NCBI GenBank assembly: GCA_033220425.1
Contig: CM065647.1
Span: 5,766,001-5,830,000, forward strand
Source: Lepraria neglecta
Lineage: Eukaryota > Ascomycota > Lecanoromycetes > Lecanorales > Stereocaulaceae
Length of the DNA: 64,000 nt
Reading direction: 5' to 3'
Of this stretch, positions 1 through 12,060 are shown piece by piece; position 1 is the first letter of the stretch, and the number at the start of each line of letters is the position of its first letter. The notes beneath the pieces were generated by a model, which saw only the letters and a list, made by a program, of their open reading frames with translations, was not told where the DNA came from and ran no database searches. The translations under genes were made by a program, and so were the position numbers.

Positions 1-240
1 GTGCTTTGGTGAGTCTATCAGTAGCCATTTAGTCTGTAGGGCAATATTTGAATTCCACTATACCGCTAAGAACCTTCTCGCGTACGAAATGCCACTAGAT
101 ATCAATATGCTTGGTCCGAGTATGGAATTTTGGATCCTTAGTGAGTGCAATTGCTCCCTGATTATCTGCCTTATAGTAACCGATATCTTCGGTACTTAAT
201 AGCTATAATCTAACTCCGCAAGCAGTCGAGTTATCCAAAT

Positions 241-1642
241 CTTTAGCATATTGAAGACGACTTAATTGATTCTCTATAGGAGATGCGTGCTATTTATGCG
301 CACCAGGTAGTAGGGCTGAGTAGGGCTGAGTAGGGCTGAGAGGTGATTTATACTAATACTCCCCTTTAACGATTAGGTCTGTAAAAGCCCTATCCTATCG
401 CCAATAAAGCTGCTATTATAGCTCTCCTTGAATCTTCCGTCTATATATCCTACTTTAAAGCCTCCTTAAACCCGTAAACCTCCGCTTAGTCAGCTTGTTC
501 TGGTATAGCGTAAGGCGAAATCGGGAAAAGTACCCTAGACATACACTGTGCCTGCCGGTACAGGGCTTCTTACTGTATTTGGCCGTTTTGCGTACTAGGA
601 CTCGAAGGCGTAGGCTGGCCCCCCCTATTCGCCGGCCTTGCAGTATAAATTCCGGTACGCTTCCGCTGCCGTCCTCCGCTTGAATCCTAGCTCCCTAAAG
701 CCTTTTTACGTCGTACCTCGTTTCTACCGGTACGCTAACTAACTCGTTTCCGGTTACTCGACGAAGGTTAATAGTACGTAGCCCTGTATCCTGACCTGAT
801 CTAATCTGGTCGACGGTCAATAGTATATCGTAGAAAGGAATTTTGTAAACCGCGTATCAAGTACTAATAAGAGATCGCTGTCGAAGCGGTATTAATACCG
901 TTAGAGGTAGGACGCGTTGATCGTTAACCCTCTGGCTGGGCCTATTCTGGGGCCTATAATGACTGGCCTGTAGAAAGGCTCTTCTGGCTACCGACTTGGG
1001 ATCCCTGATTAAATTCTTTGGTACTCCCTTTAGTGGTGCTCCCTCTTGGTACTCCCCTTGGTACTCCCTTTAATGCTCCCTTCGGCGCTCCCCTTCTTCT
1101 TTATATAAGGTACTACTAATATACTTCCGTCTACCCTCCCCTGAATCCTAGCTCTCTAGGCCCCAATAACTTCGCCCTAGTCTTGCCTGCCTTGTTTTCT
1201 ATACCAATATCCTAATTGTTTCTAGTTAGATTATTGCCTCGTTTCTATAGGTAATTCCTATCCGTCTCTAGTTAGATCTCTGCCTCGTTTTCCGTTAGTA
1301 ATTTAACTTGTTTCTAGCTTCTAGCGCTGTAAAGACGGCGTAGTTAATAATATTTATTATAGGAAGAAGAGTAACGATAAAAGCATCGATACTATAGATT
1401 AAATTGAAATTTTCTTGGTCTAACTATATAGCTAGCCCCTAGTATCTAGGCCTGAGTATAATATACAAATCGGATTCCGTACGAAGGAAGTTATCTTATA
1501 GCGTAGTAATACGCTAAACCCGGGCTTATAACCCTTTAGCATATTGAAGACGACTTGATTAATTCTCTATAGAAGATGGGTACTATTTATACGCACTAGG
1601 TAGTAGGGCTAAGTAGGGCTGAGAGGTGATTTATACTAATAC
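241..1642. mobile_element. 1.4 kb element with 109-119 bp direct terminal repeats, inserted in the Copia RNase H
   Basis: The Copia reading frame is cut at AAAT (237-240) and resumes after a second AAAT (1643-1646), which looks like a 4 bp target duplication. The insert begins and ends with the same sequence in direct orientation: 241-359 and 1534-1642. The left copy has three TAGGGCTGAG units and the right copy two, which accounts for the 10 bp length difference. The termini are CTTTAG and AATAC, not TG and CA, so it is not a standard LTR. The 1.17 kb interior has no protein I recognise; it holds degenerate short tandem units such as GGTACTCCCT near 1018-1100 and CTCGTTTC-like units near 1200-1320. 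It could be a TRIM-like non-autonomous element or another direct-repeat element. A third copy of the end repeat lies at 11,931-12,008. Confidence 0.6.
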
Positions 1643-2336
1643 AAATAGCTTCCTTAGAAGCCTGCGTCTATACTATATATTCGGCTTCGCAGGAGGACAG
1701 TATAATAGTAGGTTAACGCTTGGAGGACTAGCTAATAGCACCCCCATAAAGGGTAAATATGTAGCTACCGGTAGATTTTATTGTTGTTTTGTTACCAGCC
1801 TAGTTAGTATCCGTATATCGAATAAGGTCTTGTCCTTTACCGTAGATAAATCCTCGGTCCGGTATTCCCTTAAGATATTAGAGGACCCGCTTAGCTATAG
1901 TAAGGTACGTTTTATTTGGATTATAAGCAAATTGAGAAAGAATTCCAACGGCAAGGCTAATATCTGAATAAGTCTTAATTATAGTATATATCAAGGATCC
2001 AATAAGAGACTAATAGTACTTAACCTCATTAGGTGATACTATAAGGATCTCTTCTAGTTCCAATTAGGCTATAGAGATTATCGGGGTATCTATAGCCGAG
2101 TAGTTACTCATATTGAATTTGGTTAGGATCTTCCTAATATATATCTTCTAAGAGATTCGGATAGTCTTAGCCTTACGATCTCGTTTAATTTCTATTCCAA
2201 GATATTAATAGTAAGGTTCTAGATTAGTCATTTTATATTCCTTGCTAAGCTTATCCTTAAGAGTCTATATTTAAGTTGATCCTTTTAGTCCAAAGATCTA
2301 TAGATCCTATATATTTATCTTTTCGAATACACTTAT

Positions 2337-2792
2337 TGTTAAGACCAGGAGCTATGACTAGGGATATACCTTCACAGCGTAGTGCCTATTATGGTACGAG
2401 TCGGACTAGACTATACCCGACTCGGATAAGGATCCTAAAGGCTTAGCACGTTAAGCGATAAGTGTAATAAACGTAGTACGCTCAAGGCGCTCAGGAATAA
2501 TAAGCGCAATAAGCGCAGTGTAACTAGTACGCTTAAGGAGGGCTTGGCAGGATTTCCTATTGCTATATATATAGAGTACTATTTACCACTTGGAGCATCG
2601 TGCTTAACTTCCTATTTATTATTTACTATATACAATAGATTTTATAGGCTAGGCACTAAATATATATTACTTAATTATATACCAGACCCGCTTAGTATCA
2701 CTTAAACCCTACTTTACCTCTTACTCGGTTGCACCTCTATCCCTATTAAGAATTAATCTATACTACGATACCGGAACGCACGGTTCGTAACA
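2337..2792 (+). repeat. 5' LTR of chromovirus relic 1
   Basis: It starts TGTTAAGACC and ends GTAACA, with CTTAT just before it. Short internal tandem units (GCGCAATAAGCGCA-like) are visible. It matches the LTRs at 8912, 24,486, 30,669 and, inverted, 58,810. Confidence 0.9.
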
Positions 2793-5700
2793 CTTTAAGT
2801 ACCCTCAAGGATAAGTACTATACTAAGAGACCCTAGGGTTACTACCCTAAGTTTGTTAGGAGGATAACGACGACCAACGGTTGATAAAGGACTTAGTAAA
2901 CATATTAAGATAGTCTAGCCCGACTTATACTATAGAGAAAGAGATAAGCTCGAGGGATAGCTATCTCAGGTAACGTTATATCTAGCGTTCTAAGGGGAAT
3001 ATATATCTATATAACGATATCCTACCTTCGCTATTATCTACCTATATAGAAGAGCCTAAAAATGGGTTAATCCGTTCCTGAAGAAGTATATAGAAGAACT
3101 AGAGGACGATGATAATACGGAAATTAAAGTATAGATAGAGAGTATAGCTAGGTTTAGACTCGAAATCCGTCGTATATTCAGATATTCTAACGAAGTTAAT
3201 ACGGTAATATATATTATCTAATACCTTACCCAAAGGAAGTCTATATCTAAGTATTCAACTCAGTTTTAATAATATATAGCCAAGATAGATTAGGACGATA
3301 ACGCGTTGATAACTATATACCGAAGAGGACTAAAAGATAACGTTAAGGATAAACTTATAAGGACGGGTTATATTATTAATACTCTCGATAAGCTAATCGA
3401 AGAAGTAATCGAGATTAATAATAAGTTATTTGAAAGAGTTATAGAAAAGAAATATAACGGAGGAGTTAGCGGAATAGGACGCTTAAGCTTTTTTACTAAA
3501 TCGAAGAGCTATCGCCTAGAATATAAAGAACGCGACCCCTACGGACTAATACTAATAGAACTGGACTTCACGGAAAAGAAAGGAAAGCAAGCCTTTAGAG
3601 GGCCTGCTAGGGGCAAGAAGTAGTACAGGGGCAAGAAAATACTAAAGTGTTATAGCTATAGTAAACCGGGCTACTTTACTAGAGACTACAAGTCGAAAAA
3701 TATAGTATATCGACCGCAGCTGAATGTACTAGAAAGAGTATACACCTAGGACGATATAGACGGCACGCCTGAGGAAGAACTACTAGTATAGGATAAAGTC
3801 GAAGAAGACGTTAGTTCCTAGTATAATAGGATGATACAAGACGAACTCGACGAAGAATCTAATAACGAGGACGAATTCGTAGACGAAATTGACTCGCAAT
3901 TCAGGGATAAAAGAGTAATCCCTTATAGTAGAGGTAACTATAAGGAGATTAATATATTAACCCCTAAATAACATCTATATTCCGCGCAATATAATATATA
4001 TATAAAAATACCGGTAATTATTAATAGACAGCGGACCGTTGCGATAATAGATTCTAGAGCTACTAGGAACTTTATTTTATAAGACTTAGTATAATTAACT
4101 AGATTACTAACTTAAAAGAAGTTATAGTAGTATAACCTTTAGATAGCTAACGGGTTAATACTATTAATAGAAAAGGTAGACGAAGAGATACTTTCGTTAC
4201 CTATTATAATTCAGCGCTACTATAAGGAGATTACCTTTAACGTCGTTAGAATAGCTATCTATTATATAATTTTAGGAATACCTTAGTTAAAGAAGTATAA
4301 TCTAATAATCGATTAGATAAGAGGAGTACTCAAGATTAGATAATTTAGTTATATTACTAAAATCAAACCTATATATTAATAGCGGGCGATAGTAGATAAG
4401 AAGTCGAACCGAAGACCGGTCGAGGTATATATTACCTTAGCTTTATATAAGAACGGTACTAAAAGGTAGTCCGGCTCTATAGTTACTAGTAAAGGTTAGC
4501 GGGATAAAGAAGTAAGAGTTAAAGGAGGAACTAATATACCCTCTATCCTTTAGGAATATAGTAAGTAGATATATTTATTCGAGGAAGAGACGAATATAGA
4601 AGTATTACCTAGGTACTAGCTATAGGATGATAAGATCGAACTCGGATCTAGTAAATAGCTAATATTTAGACCTATTTATATATTATTAGAAAAGGAACTT
4701 AAGGTACTTCGCGGGTATATTAACAAGAATCTTAAAAAGGGATTTATTTAGGAATCTAAATTACTAGTAGATTATCTAATCCTCTTTGTACTAAAGAAGG
4801 ATAGAAGCTTAAGACTATACGTCGACTATTAGAAATTAAATAATATTACTATTAAAAATAGATATCTATTACTAAATATAGAGGAGCTATAGGATCGGCT
4901 CGATAAGGCAAAAATATTTACTAAACTGGATCTTAGAGGCGTATATAACCTAATTCGGATAAAAGAAGGCGAGGAATAGAAAACTACCTTCTAAACGAGA
5001 TATAGCTACTACGAGTATTTAGTAATATCGTTTAGACTTACTAACGTACTAGTAACCTACTAAGTACTTATTAATAACGTTATATAAGTATACTTAGATC
5101 GAATAGCGATAGCGTATCTTAATAATATACTAATTTATTCTAAAAACAAGGAAGAATATATTAAGTATATATAGGATATCCTTAGATACCTATTATAAGC
5201 GAAACTTCTCCTTAAACTAGAAAAGTACGAGTTTCATCGATAGTTAATAGAATTTCTAGGATTTATAGTTAGTATAGAAGGTATTAGTATAAGCCTAGAA
5301 AAAATCAAAGCTATAGTAGAATAGCCTATACTACAGGACGTCAAAGCAGTATAAAGCTTCTTAGGATTCGCTAATTTTAATAGGAAATTCATTAAAGGCT
5401 ACTCGAAGAAAGTACTATCTCTAACGGATATTACGAAGAAAGATATCGGGTTTATATAGAGAAGGACTAATAGAGATTATTTAATATACTAAAGCAAGTA
5501 TATACGGACCTACTAGTACTCTATACCTTTTAGGCCAACGCATCGGCCTATATCGAAATAGATACCTCGGATCTTGTAATTAGAGTATATCTATATTAAA
5601 TAAAGGACTAAAAGTAGTACCTAGTTACCTATTATTTAAGGAAGATATTAGTAGTAGAATAAAACTATAATATATACGACAAGGAGCTACTTACCGTAGT

Positions 5701-6366
5701 ATATATATTATAGAACTAGCGAGTATACGTAGAAAGCTGCTCGGATCTAACTATCTTTACGGATTATAAGAATCTTCTTAATTTTATAACAACGAAAGAA
5801 TTAAATAGAAGACAAGTTCGATAGTTAGAACTATTAGGTCAATATAAATTTAAGATAATCTATACCCTAGGGAAAGATAATAGTCGAGTAGATACCTTTA
5901 GTAGGTAATTAGACTATATAGAGGAAAAGAATATTATAGAACGACTAATCCTAAAGGAAGAAGCGGACGGACTATTAGTACTATACTAGGTATTAGCTAT
6001 AACCCTATATATATCAGGACCTAATACGACTAACAAGATTGTAAAGGCCTATAATAACGATATATTCGCAATAAACCTACGAAAGGATTAGTAGGATTCA
6101 GTATTACTCAAATACCAGGATAAGACCTACTTATCTAATATATACGTTAAGGAAGTAATCAGGGATTACTATAACGACCCTCTACAAGGTTATCTAGGGG
6201 TATCTAAAACTATAGAACTCCTAGGAAGAGGATACGCGGCGCCGAAGCTTCGAGCGCGCGTTAAATAATATATTAAGGAATATATAGAGTGCTAGTAGAA
6301 TAAGGCTATACGATACGCCAAGTATAGATAAATATAGTTTACTCCTATACTAGAGTTACTATAGGA

Positions 6367-7355
6367 TCTTCTTATAATAATAGATTATCGCGACTTTCGG
6401 AGGGTATTCCGCACTTATAGCCAATGAGATCGGCCCTATACTTCTCCCCCCTGATAGTACGCTTTTCGGCCTAGCGCCTTCAACCACCAAAACTTGAATT
6501 CGCACCGCAACTTCTTCGCACTACTTCCCCGCGCTATATACATCATATGATATCGAGATGATTTCATAAGTTTTGGAGTCAATCATTAGCTTGCTTGCGC
6601 ATCAAGAATTTTTAGAATCGGCCCATTTGCGCAATAGTTATGAGCAAAAGAAGCGTTTTCACTATGTTTTACATCCAGCGCGAGCTCAGTGGCAAATGCC
6701 AAGCATTGAGCTGAATGCGCCCCGTAACTTCTTTGCAGTACTTCCCCGCGCCATATACGTCATATGATATCGAGATGATTTCATAAGTTTTGGAACCAAG
6801 CATGCGCTTTCCAATACCGTCAAAATTTTCAAAATCGGTCCATTTACGCAAAAGTTATGAGCAAAAGAAGCGTTTTCGCCATGTTTTTCTGGCGGTGCTA
6901 GATGCCAAGCATTGAGCTTGGCGCCCCCGGACCTAGAACATCAAAAGTTGAATGCGCACCGTAACTTCTTCGCAGCGATACCCTGCGCCATATACGTCGT
7001 ATAATATCGAGATAATTTCATAAGTTTTGGAACCAAGCATGCGCTTTCCAACACCGTTCGAATTTCAAAATTTAGCTAAGGTTTGGCTAAGGAAAGCTCA
7101 AAACACATGTTTTTGCCTCCGGAGTAACCTAAAGCTACCCCCGCAGCCACCCCCGCAGCCGCCCCCGAAGTACTAATATACTAAATCCTTAATAACTTTT
7201 AATCAATTAGGGGTAGGGCTTAAGTTTATATATATAAAATATACTATAGATAGATTACTTTCTAATTTCGCTTAAATTTTCTAAATAGAGTATAAAATAA
7301 GCGAGATATATCCGTTTTACGGTAATCTTCTGTGAAGATTACGGGCACTCACTTA
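6367..7355 (+). mobile_element. Non-autonomous Helitron, copy 1, in chromovirus relic 1
   Basis: The host Gypsy sequence reads GGA|TAATATT in the homologous element at 29,100. Here GGA is followed by the insert and TAATATT resumes at 7356. The insert therefore sits between A and T without target duplication, starts TCTTCTTATAA and ends CACTCACTTA. A perfect hairpin (GTAATCTTC, loop TGT, GAAGATTAC) ends 13 bases before the 3' end. These are Helitron features, except that the last four bases are CTTA rather than the usual CTRR. Inside are three imperfect tandem units of about 220-240 bp, starting near 6504, 6722 and 6961, each with the segment GATATCGAGATGATTTCATAAG or a variant. There is no coding gene. 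It is less RIP-decayed than the Gypsy DNA around it. It shares both ends with 22,056-36,154. Confidence 0.85.
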
Positions 7356-8384
7356 TAATATTATAATAGACTTTATAGTTAAACTACTACTATTAAAGGA
7401 CCTAGCTACGTAAGATACCTTTAACTTAATTATAGTCATTATAGATAAACTAATAAAGTATATAATTATAATACTATTCAAGGAGACCTATAAGGTAGAT
7501 TAGTTAGCCTTCGTACTACTCGATAAACTAATAAGAGATTATAGTATACTAAGGTCGATTATATCCGATAGAGATAAGTTATTTACTTCTAACTACTAGA
7601 GAACGCTTATAGTAGTAATTAGAACCAAACTTCGGATATTAATAGCGTACTATCTATAGACTAACGGATAAACCAAATGTGCGAACCAAATAATAGAAGT
7701 ATATTTAAGATATTACGTGAACTAGAAATAAGATAACTAGGTTTTACTACTTCTAATAGTATAACTAGTATATAATAATAAGAGATTAGATATAACGGAA
7801 CTAACCCTATTCTTTACTAACTACGAGAAGAATATAAATATATTTCTAGATCTAAGGAAAGGACCTGAGGCGGAAAAGGCCTTAGTTAAGTTAGAAGAGC
7901 TAAAGAATTTATATAAGAAGATATAAAGATCTATTAAGGGCTTAAATACTAAGTTAAAGGAATAGGTTAATAAGAAAAGAAAGAATATTCCTTAGCTAAA
8001 AGAGGGGGATAAAGTATACCTCCTAATAAAAAATATAAGAATAACGAGACCAAGTAAGAAACTAGATTATATCAAGATTAGACCATTCTTAATTAAATAG
8101 GTAAAAGGACTAGTTAACTATAAACTCCAATTACTACCTGACGCTAAGGTATATCCGATATTCTATATCTTACTCTTAGAACTAGCGGACCCTAATATAC
8201 TGCTATAAGAGATATTCTACTATAATATCGAAGAAGAAATAGAGTATAAGGTCAAGAGGATCCTAGATAGAAGGAATTAGTTCTACCTAGTTAAATAGAA
8301 GGGATATAACGAAACGGAAAATACCTGGGAACCTCTTAGGAACCTCGCGGGGAACTATAGAGAATATCTACGAGAGTTCTATTG

Positions 8385-8880
8385 GAAATAAGAGAAGACC
8401 AGTTAAAACTCTTAGGGGTTTCTAGCCCGCTAGGGAGATCGAACTATTCGGACGAGATATTAAATAGCAGATTATCGGAAGATACAAGGGCGGTATACTA
8501 ATCCTCCTCTAGCTCCTTAATATTCTATAACTCTCGGTCTACTATCTTCTTTTTCTCTTTCTTAATAGACTCGAATTATTTATAGAGGCGGGCGAGTTTC
8601 GCCTGAGTATCTATAATATCGGACTATATTTCGTTACGATGTTTTTTAACACGACGTATCTTAAGGACCGACACTATAAGGTCGTATTTCCTACTACTAT
8701 CGACGCAGCCGGAGTATTAGTCGGAATTAGTACCTACCAGGCACTATTTCCCAGTAGCGGTACATCGGGAACAGGGGCGTATTACTATTTCGGATAACTC
8801 GCTGGCCAGCTCTGTTCTACGGACAGCTTGTTTATTTGATCGTTTTGTGCGGTAGAGTAGTATAAAGGATAGATGGTTTC
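8385..8880 (-). other. Antisense Cys-containing coiled-coil frame in the chromovirus 3' region
   Basis: On the strand opposite gag-pol, between the chromodomain and the 3' LTR, a reading frame gives a basic and acidic heptad-rich segment (IKKEKKKIVDREL followed by NIKELEED) and an end with FDLPSGLE. The same frame recurs at the same place in the other two chromovirus copies (30,200-30,630 and 59,290-59,790). The copy at 59,290 shows Cys pairs upstream of the coiled coil. It is part of a broken element. I know of no firm function. Confidence 0.55.
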
Positions 8881-8911
8881 TCGGGACGAGAAATCTGGGA
8901 GAGGGAGCTAA

Positions 8912-9264
8912 TGTTAAGACCAGGAGCTGTAACTAGAGATGCGCCTGGATAAGGATCCTGAAGACTTGGTACGTTAAGCGATAAGCGCAATGAGCGCAGT
9001 GCGCTCAAGGAGGGCTTGGCAGGATTTGGTATTGCTATATATACAGAGCACTACTTACCACTTGGAGTATCGTGCTCAACTTCCTATTCATTGTTTACTA
9101 TATACGATAGATCTCTTAGGCTAGGCACTAAATATATATCACTCGATTATATACCAGACCCGCTTAGTATTACTTAAAGCCTACTTTACCTCTTACTCGG
9201 TTACACCTCCATCCTCATTGAGAATTAATCCATACTACGATATCGGAACGCACGGTTCGTAACA
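8912..9264 (+). repeat. 3' LTR of chromovirus relic 1
   Basis: It follows the purine-rich primer tract GGGAGAGGGAGCTAA directly and is followed by the CTTAT target duplication. It is 353 bp long against 456 bp for its partner. Its sequence is clearly the same LTR. Confidence 0.9.
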
Positions 9265-11266
9265 CTTATCTCTTTATCGGCTATAGCCTTCTATTACTTT
9301 AAGAATAGTGAACTTATTACCTCTTCCTATATACTTAGCTCTCTTCTATAGTTATCTAAGGTATCTTGAACTATTACTTTATATATCTTAGTCTAACTAA
9401 TTATTTCTACTACTATATCTAGATTAAAATCAGGATCGAAATTATAGTAGTAACGAGATTCTAGATCTATAGTGGCTAAGCGATTATATAGTTCTTCTAA
9501 TTAGATAATTTAATCGGCTATAGAGACTACTCTATTTACCCAATCCTTGGGATTCTTCTATCTCTTATTTTAAGCTTACTTTTAAGAAATCTCCTTTTAT
9601 TAAGTAGATTTACGAATCTCTTACAAGCGATAAATAGAATTAGTACTTGGATCTAGATAAGTTCCTAGCCTATTAGGAAGTACCTCTTCTAGATCCTACT
9701 TCTCTAGGGTCTCAGTTTTATTTAAGGTATACTTAGGTAGCCCTGATTCTATAACTTCTTCCGAATTTGGGTTATCGGTAGTACTATCTAGTAGAAGTAG
9801 ATGAATCGCAATATCACCCCTATCATCTACGTTATTAGTACTATCGCTAATATTATCTATAGAGTAGTCGGATGTATCCTTATATATAAGTAGTATTATT
9901 GAGGCTATATAGACGCTAGAAGAATCGGGTAGTTAGTTGCGAAACTTGACTAGGTAGGACTTAGACTATCTTAGTAGATGGATCTATAATAAACTTTACT
10001 CCTTAGGTATATCTTCTTTACTAGATTCTAGTAAGGGAGTATATATATCGAAGCTAAGGTTTCGCTCGTCTAATATTACTATATAAGTAAATATAGTCTC
10101 TTCTTTAAAAGGGTTAAATTCAATATTATCTTTATCGAGTAGACTTAGTATAGCTATAGAGGCAAATAGGCCGAACTAAGGAGCTATCACGTCGTTATCG
10201 TTATAGTCGTAGTTATATCCTATAGCGGTATTAGCCTTTTTATTCTTCGTTTTATAGTAGTTAGGGTATAATTCTAGATATAGTATCTAATATATCTCTT
10301 TCGGGTAGATCTTCTTCTTCTTCCCTTTAGGGTAATATCTATACTCCTCTTCCTCGTATATTTCAGTTTGCTTTAAGCTCTTTTAAGCCTTTATACGCGC
10401 GGCTACTATAGCCGTTAATATAACTTCTCGCTTAGCTAGACGGTCTTCCTTATAGAGAAGCTTAATAACTTCTTTAAAGTCTAGTTCTCTAGTAGCCGTA
10501 AGGACTATTTAGTAGACGAAGTCTATATATTTTTTATTAAGGTTATTAAGTAGTATTAAGATTAGGATCTAATCAGGGATAGTAGTATTTATATTCTTGA
10601 GGTCCTTTATATTAGTACGAATCCTATATATATAGCTATCTACTGAGCCTTCGCAATCTCTAATTATCGTTATTATTAGCTTCTAAAAAGCCGTATACCG
10701 TATAGTAAAGCCTGAGTCTTAGTAGTTCTCTTTAAGCTTGCACTAAATAAGGAAGGTATTATCTATATCCTCGACTATAGAGATAGACTTATCTATACTA
10801 TATATAACGAGTAGCTAGGCTACTTTCTAATTCTTAATACTCTATTCCTTGTGAATTCGTTCTAATTTAGTCTTCTCTACTATAGTAGAGGCCGCTTTTA
10901 TAACCTTTCTAGTATTATCTTTCTCCTTAGTCTATAATTCTAGATAGAACTATAAGCCGTTAACGACTTCCTAGTAGCCTTCCTACTTTATTAATCCCTT
11001 TATACTTCTCGTCTATAGATAGTAGTTATCTATACTAATAAGCTTGTCGAATTTCCAGACTCCGTAGCCTTCGGAAGATATATTATCGGATATAGTAGCA
11101 TATAGTCCTGAAGTATACGGGGTTGACGCGTTCGTAGATAATAGATATAGTAGAGGGTAGAGTACTTAGTATCTTTTATAGAAGATGGCGCGGTTTTAAT
11201 AGAGTTCTAAGGTTTATAGTATTAAGACGAAAACGTGTTTTCTATCTATAATCACTATGAGATATT

Positions 11267-11905
11267 ATAGACCTCTTTCCGGAATTAATTTAACTAATAA
11301 GTAATTACTTAGCTTGCCGGGCTTATAACCTAATGAATTATAGGGTAGAAGGTATTATTTATTGAGTTGATTAAAGAAGGAACTATATACGTATATAGAG
11401 ATTTTAATGAAGATAGTACTGACTAAGCAATTTCCAACAAGATATTATATAGATATTGGTCTTAATAAGGAGAGGAGTTGTAATAGAATCTTGCCACTAA
11501 GCCACGGTGCCCAAAAGTACGGCGGGGTCTTCGGGTCTACTGCCCGAAGATACTCTATTTGGTCCTATATAGAGCCCGCTTGGCGCCCTATTAGGGGGTG
11601 CCTTAGCGTTCTATTATAGGAGTGTAGCGTACAAGAGGTGAAGTAGGCTTCGATATTACTAGACTGGTCTAGTATATAATAAGACATGTTCAGTGCCTAG
11701 TATAAGATCTATCGCATGTCGTAAATAAGCAAGTAGCAAGGTTGAGCACGACGCTCCAAGTAGTAAGAGGTACTCTTCGTATATATATAGACATAGGAAA
11801 TCTCATGCCAAGCCCTTATTCGAACAACTGATCGATTCGAACGCCAAGACCATGTTCGATACGGCGCCCATGCGCGTTGTCTCGATCATGGTTCGGCTTG
11901 TAACA
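11267..11905 (-). repeat. Probable LTR of the Copia relic
   Basis: The gag-side end of the Copia element stops at 11,905, where the minus strand starts with TGTTACAAGCC, a usual LTR start. The stretch back to about 11,267 carries no coding signal, is less AT-rich than the rest of the element and has the length of an LTR. The inner edge is a guess, because the partner LTR lies outside the window. Confidence 0.45.
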
Positions 11906-11930
11906 TCAGCTGTTGCTTAGTCAACCGCTA

Positions 11931-12008
11931 GGGCGCTGCTGCCTAGCGCACATAAGTAGCCGGCATCTCCCATAGAGAATCAACCAAGTCATCTTCAATA
12001 TGCTAAAG
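11931..12008 (+). repeat. Third copy of the direct-repeat end sequence, beside the HET gene
   Basis: About 78 bp match, in inverse orientation, the end repeats at 241-359 and 1534-1642. For example, CATAGAGAATCAACCAAGTC aligns with the RIP-changed versions of the same segment, and both finish with TTCAATATGCTAAAG. This copy keeps C and G bases where the other two have T and A. It lies between the Copia LTR end (11,905) and the start of the HET gene. Confidence 0.65.
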
Positions 12009-12060
12009 GAGGTCTTGGTTAAAAAGGTGTCGTACGGGTTTGTCAGAGCGTTTCCATCAT

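Larger units (their letters stand above)
2337..9264 (+). mobile_element. Ty3/Gypsy chromovirus relic 1 (fossil)
   Basis: This Gypsy element is bounded by a perfect 5 bp target duplication, CTTAT (2332-2336 and 9265-9269), and by LTRs starting TGTTAAGACC and ending GTAACA (2337-2792 and 8912-9264). Parts recognised in order: gag, zinc knuckle, protease, reverse transcriptase with a YVDY region, RNase H, an integrase with its zinc-binding start, and a chromodomain near 8,220-8,390. That order is the chromovirus layout. Its integrase region is interrupted by a Helitron (6367-7355). An antisense frame lies between the chromodomain and the 3' LTR. It is broken by dozens of changes of the RIP kind. 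It inserted into the Copia relic and is therefore younger than it. It shares its family with 24,486-31,109 and with the element at the right edge. Confidence 0.92.
1..11905 (-). mobile_element. Ty1/Copia LTR retrotransposon relic (fossil), interrupted by two insertions
   Basis: This is a broken Copia-type element on the minus strand that runs off the left edge of the window. Parts recognised on the minus strand, from right to left: a probable LTR ending at 11,905; a gag-like region at about 11,130-10,250; pol-like sequence at about 10,140-9,270; the late reverse-transcriptase region at about 2,330-2,040; and the RNase H region at about 1,990-1,643 and 240-1, with the family motifs DNQGAIAL and KHIDI. 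It is interrupted by a small element (241-1642) and by a Gypsy element (2337-9264). The Copia reading resumes cleanly on the far side of each, so it is older than both. It is heavily decayed with dozens of breaks, in the manner of RIP. Family assignment rests on the RNase H and RT motifs. Confidence 0.85.

Noticed and set aside
1626-1967. Open frame of 113 codons on the plus strand
   Set aside because: It lies antisense to the Copia RNase H region, which explains the sequence on the other strand.
6573-6851. Overlapping small open frames on both strands
   Set aside because: They fall in the tandem units of a non-autonomous Helitron and have no family features.
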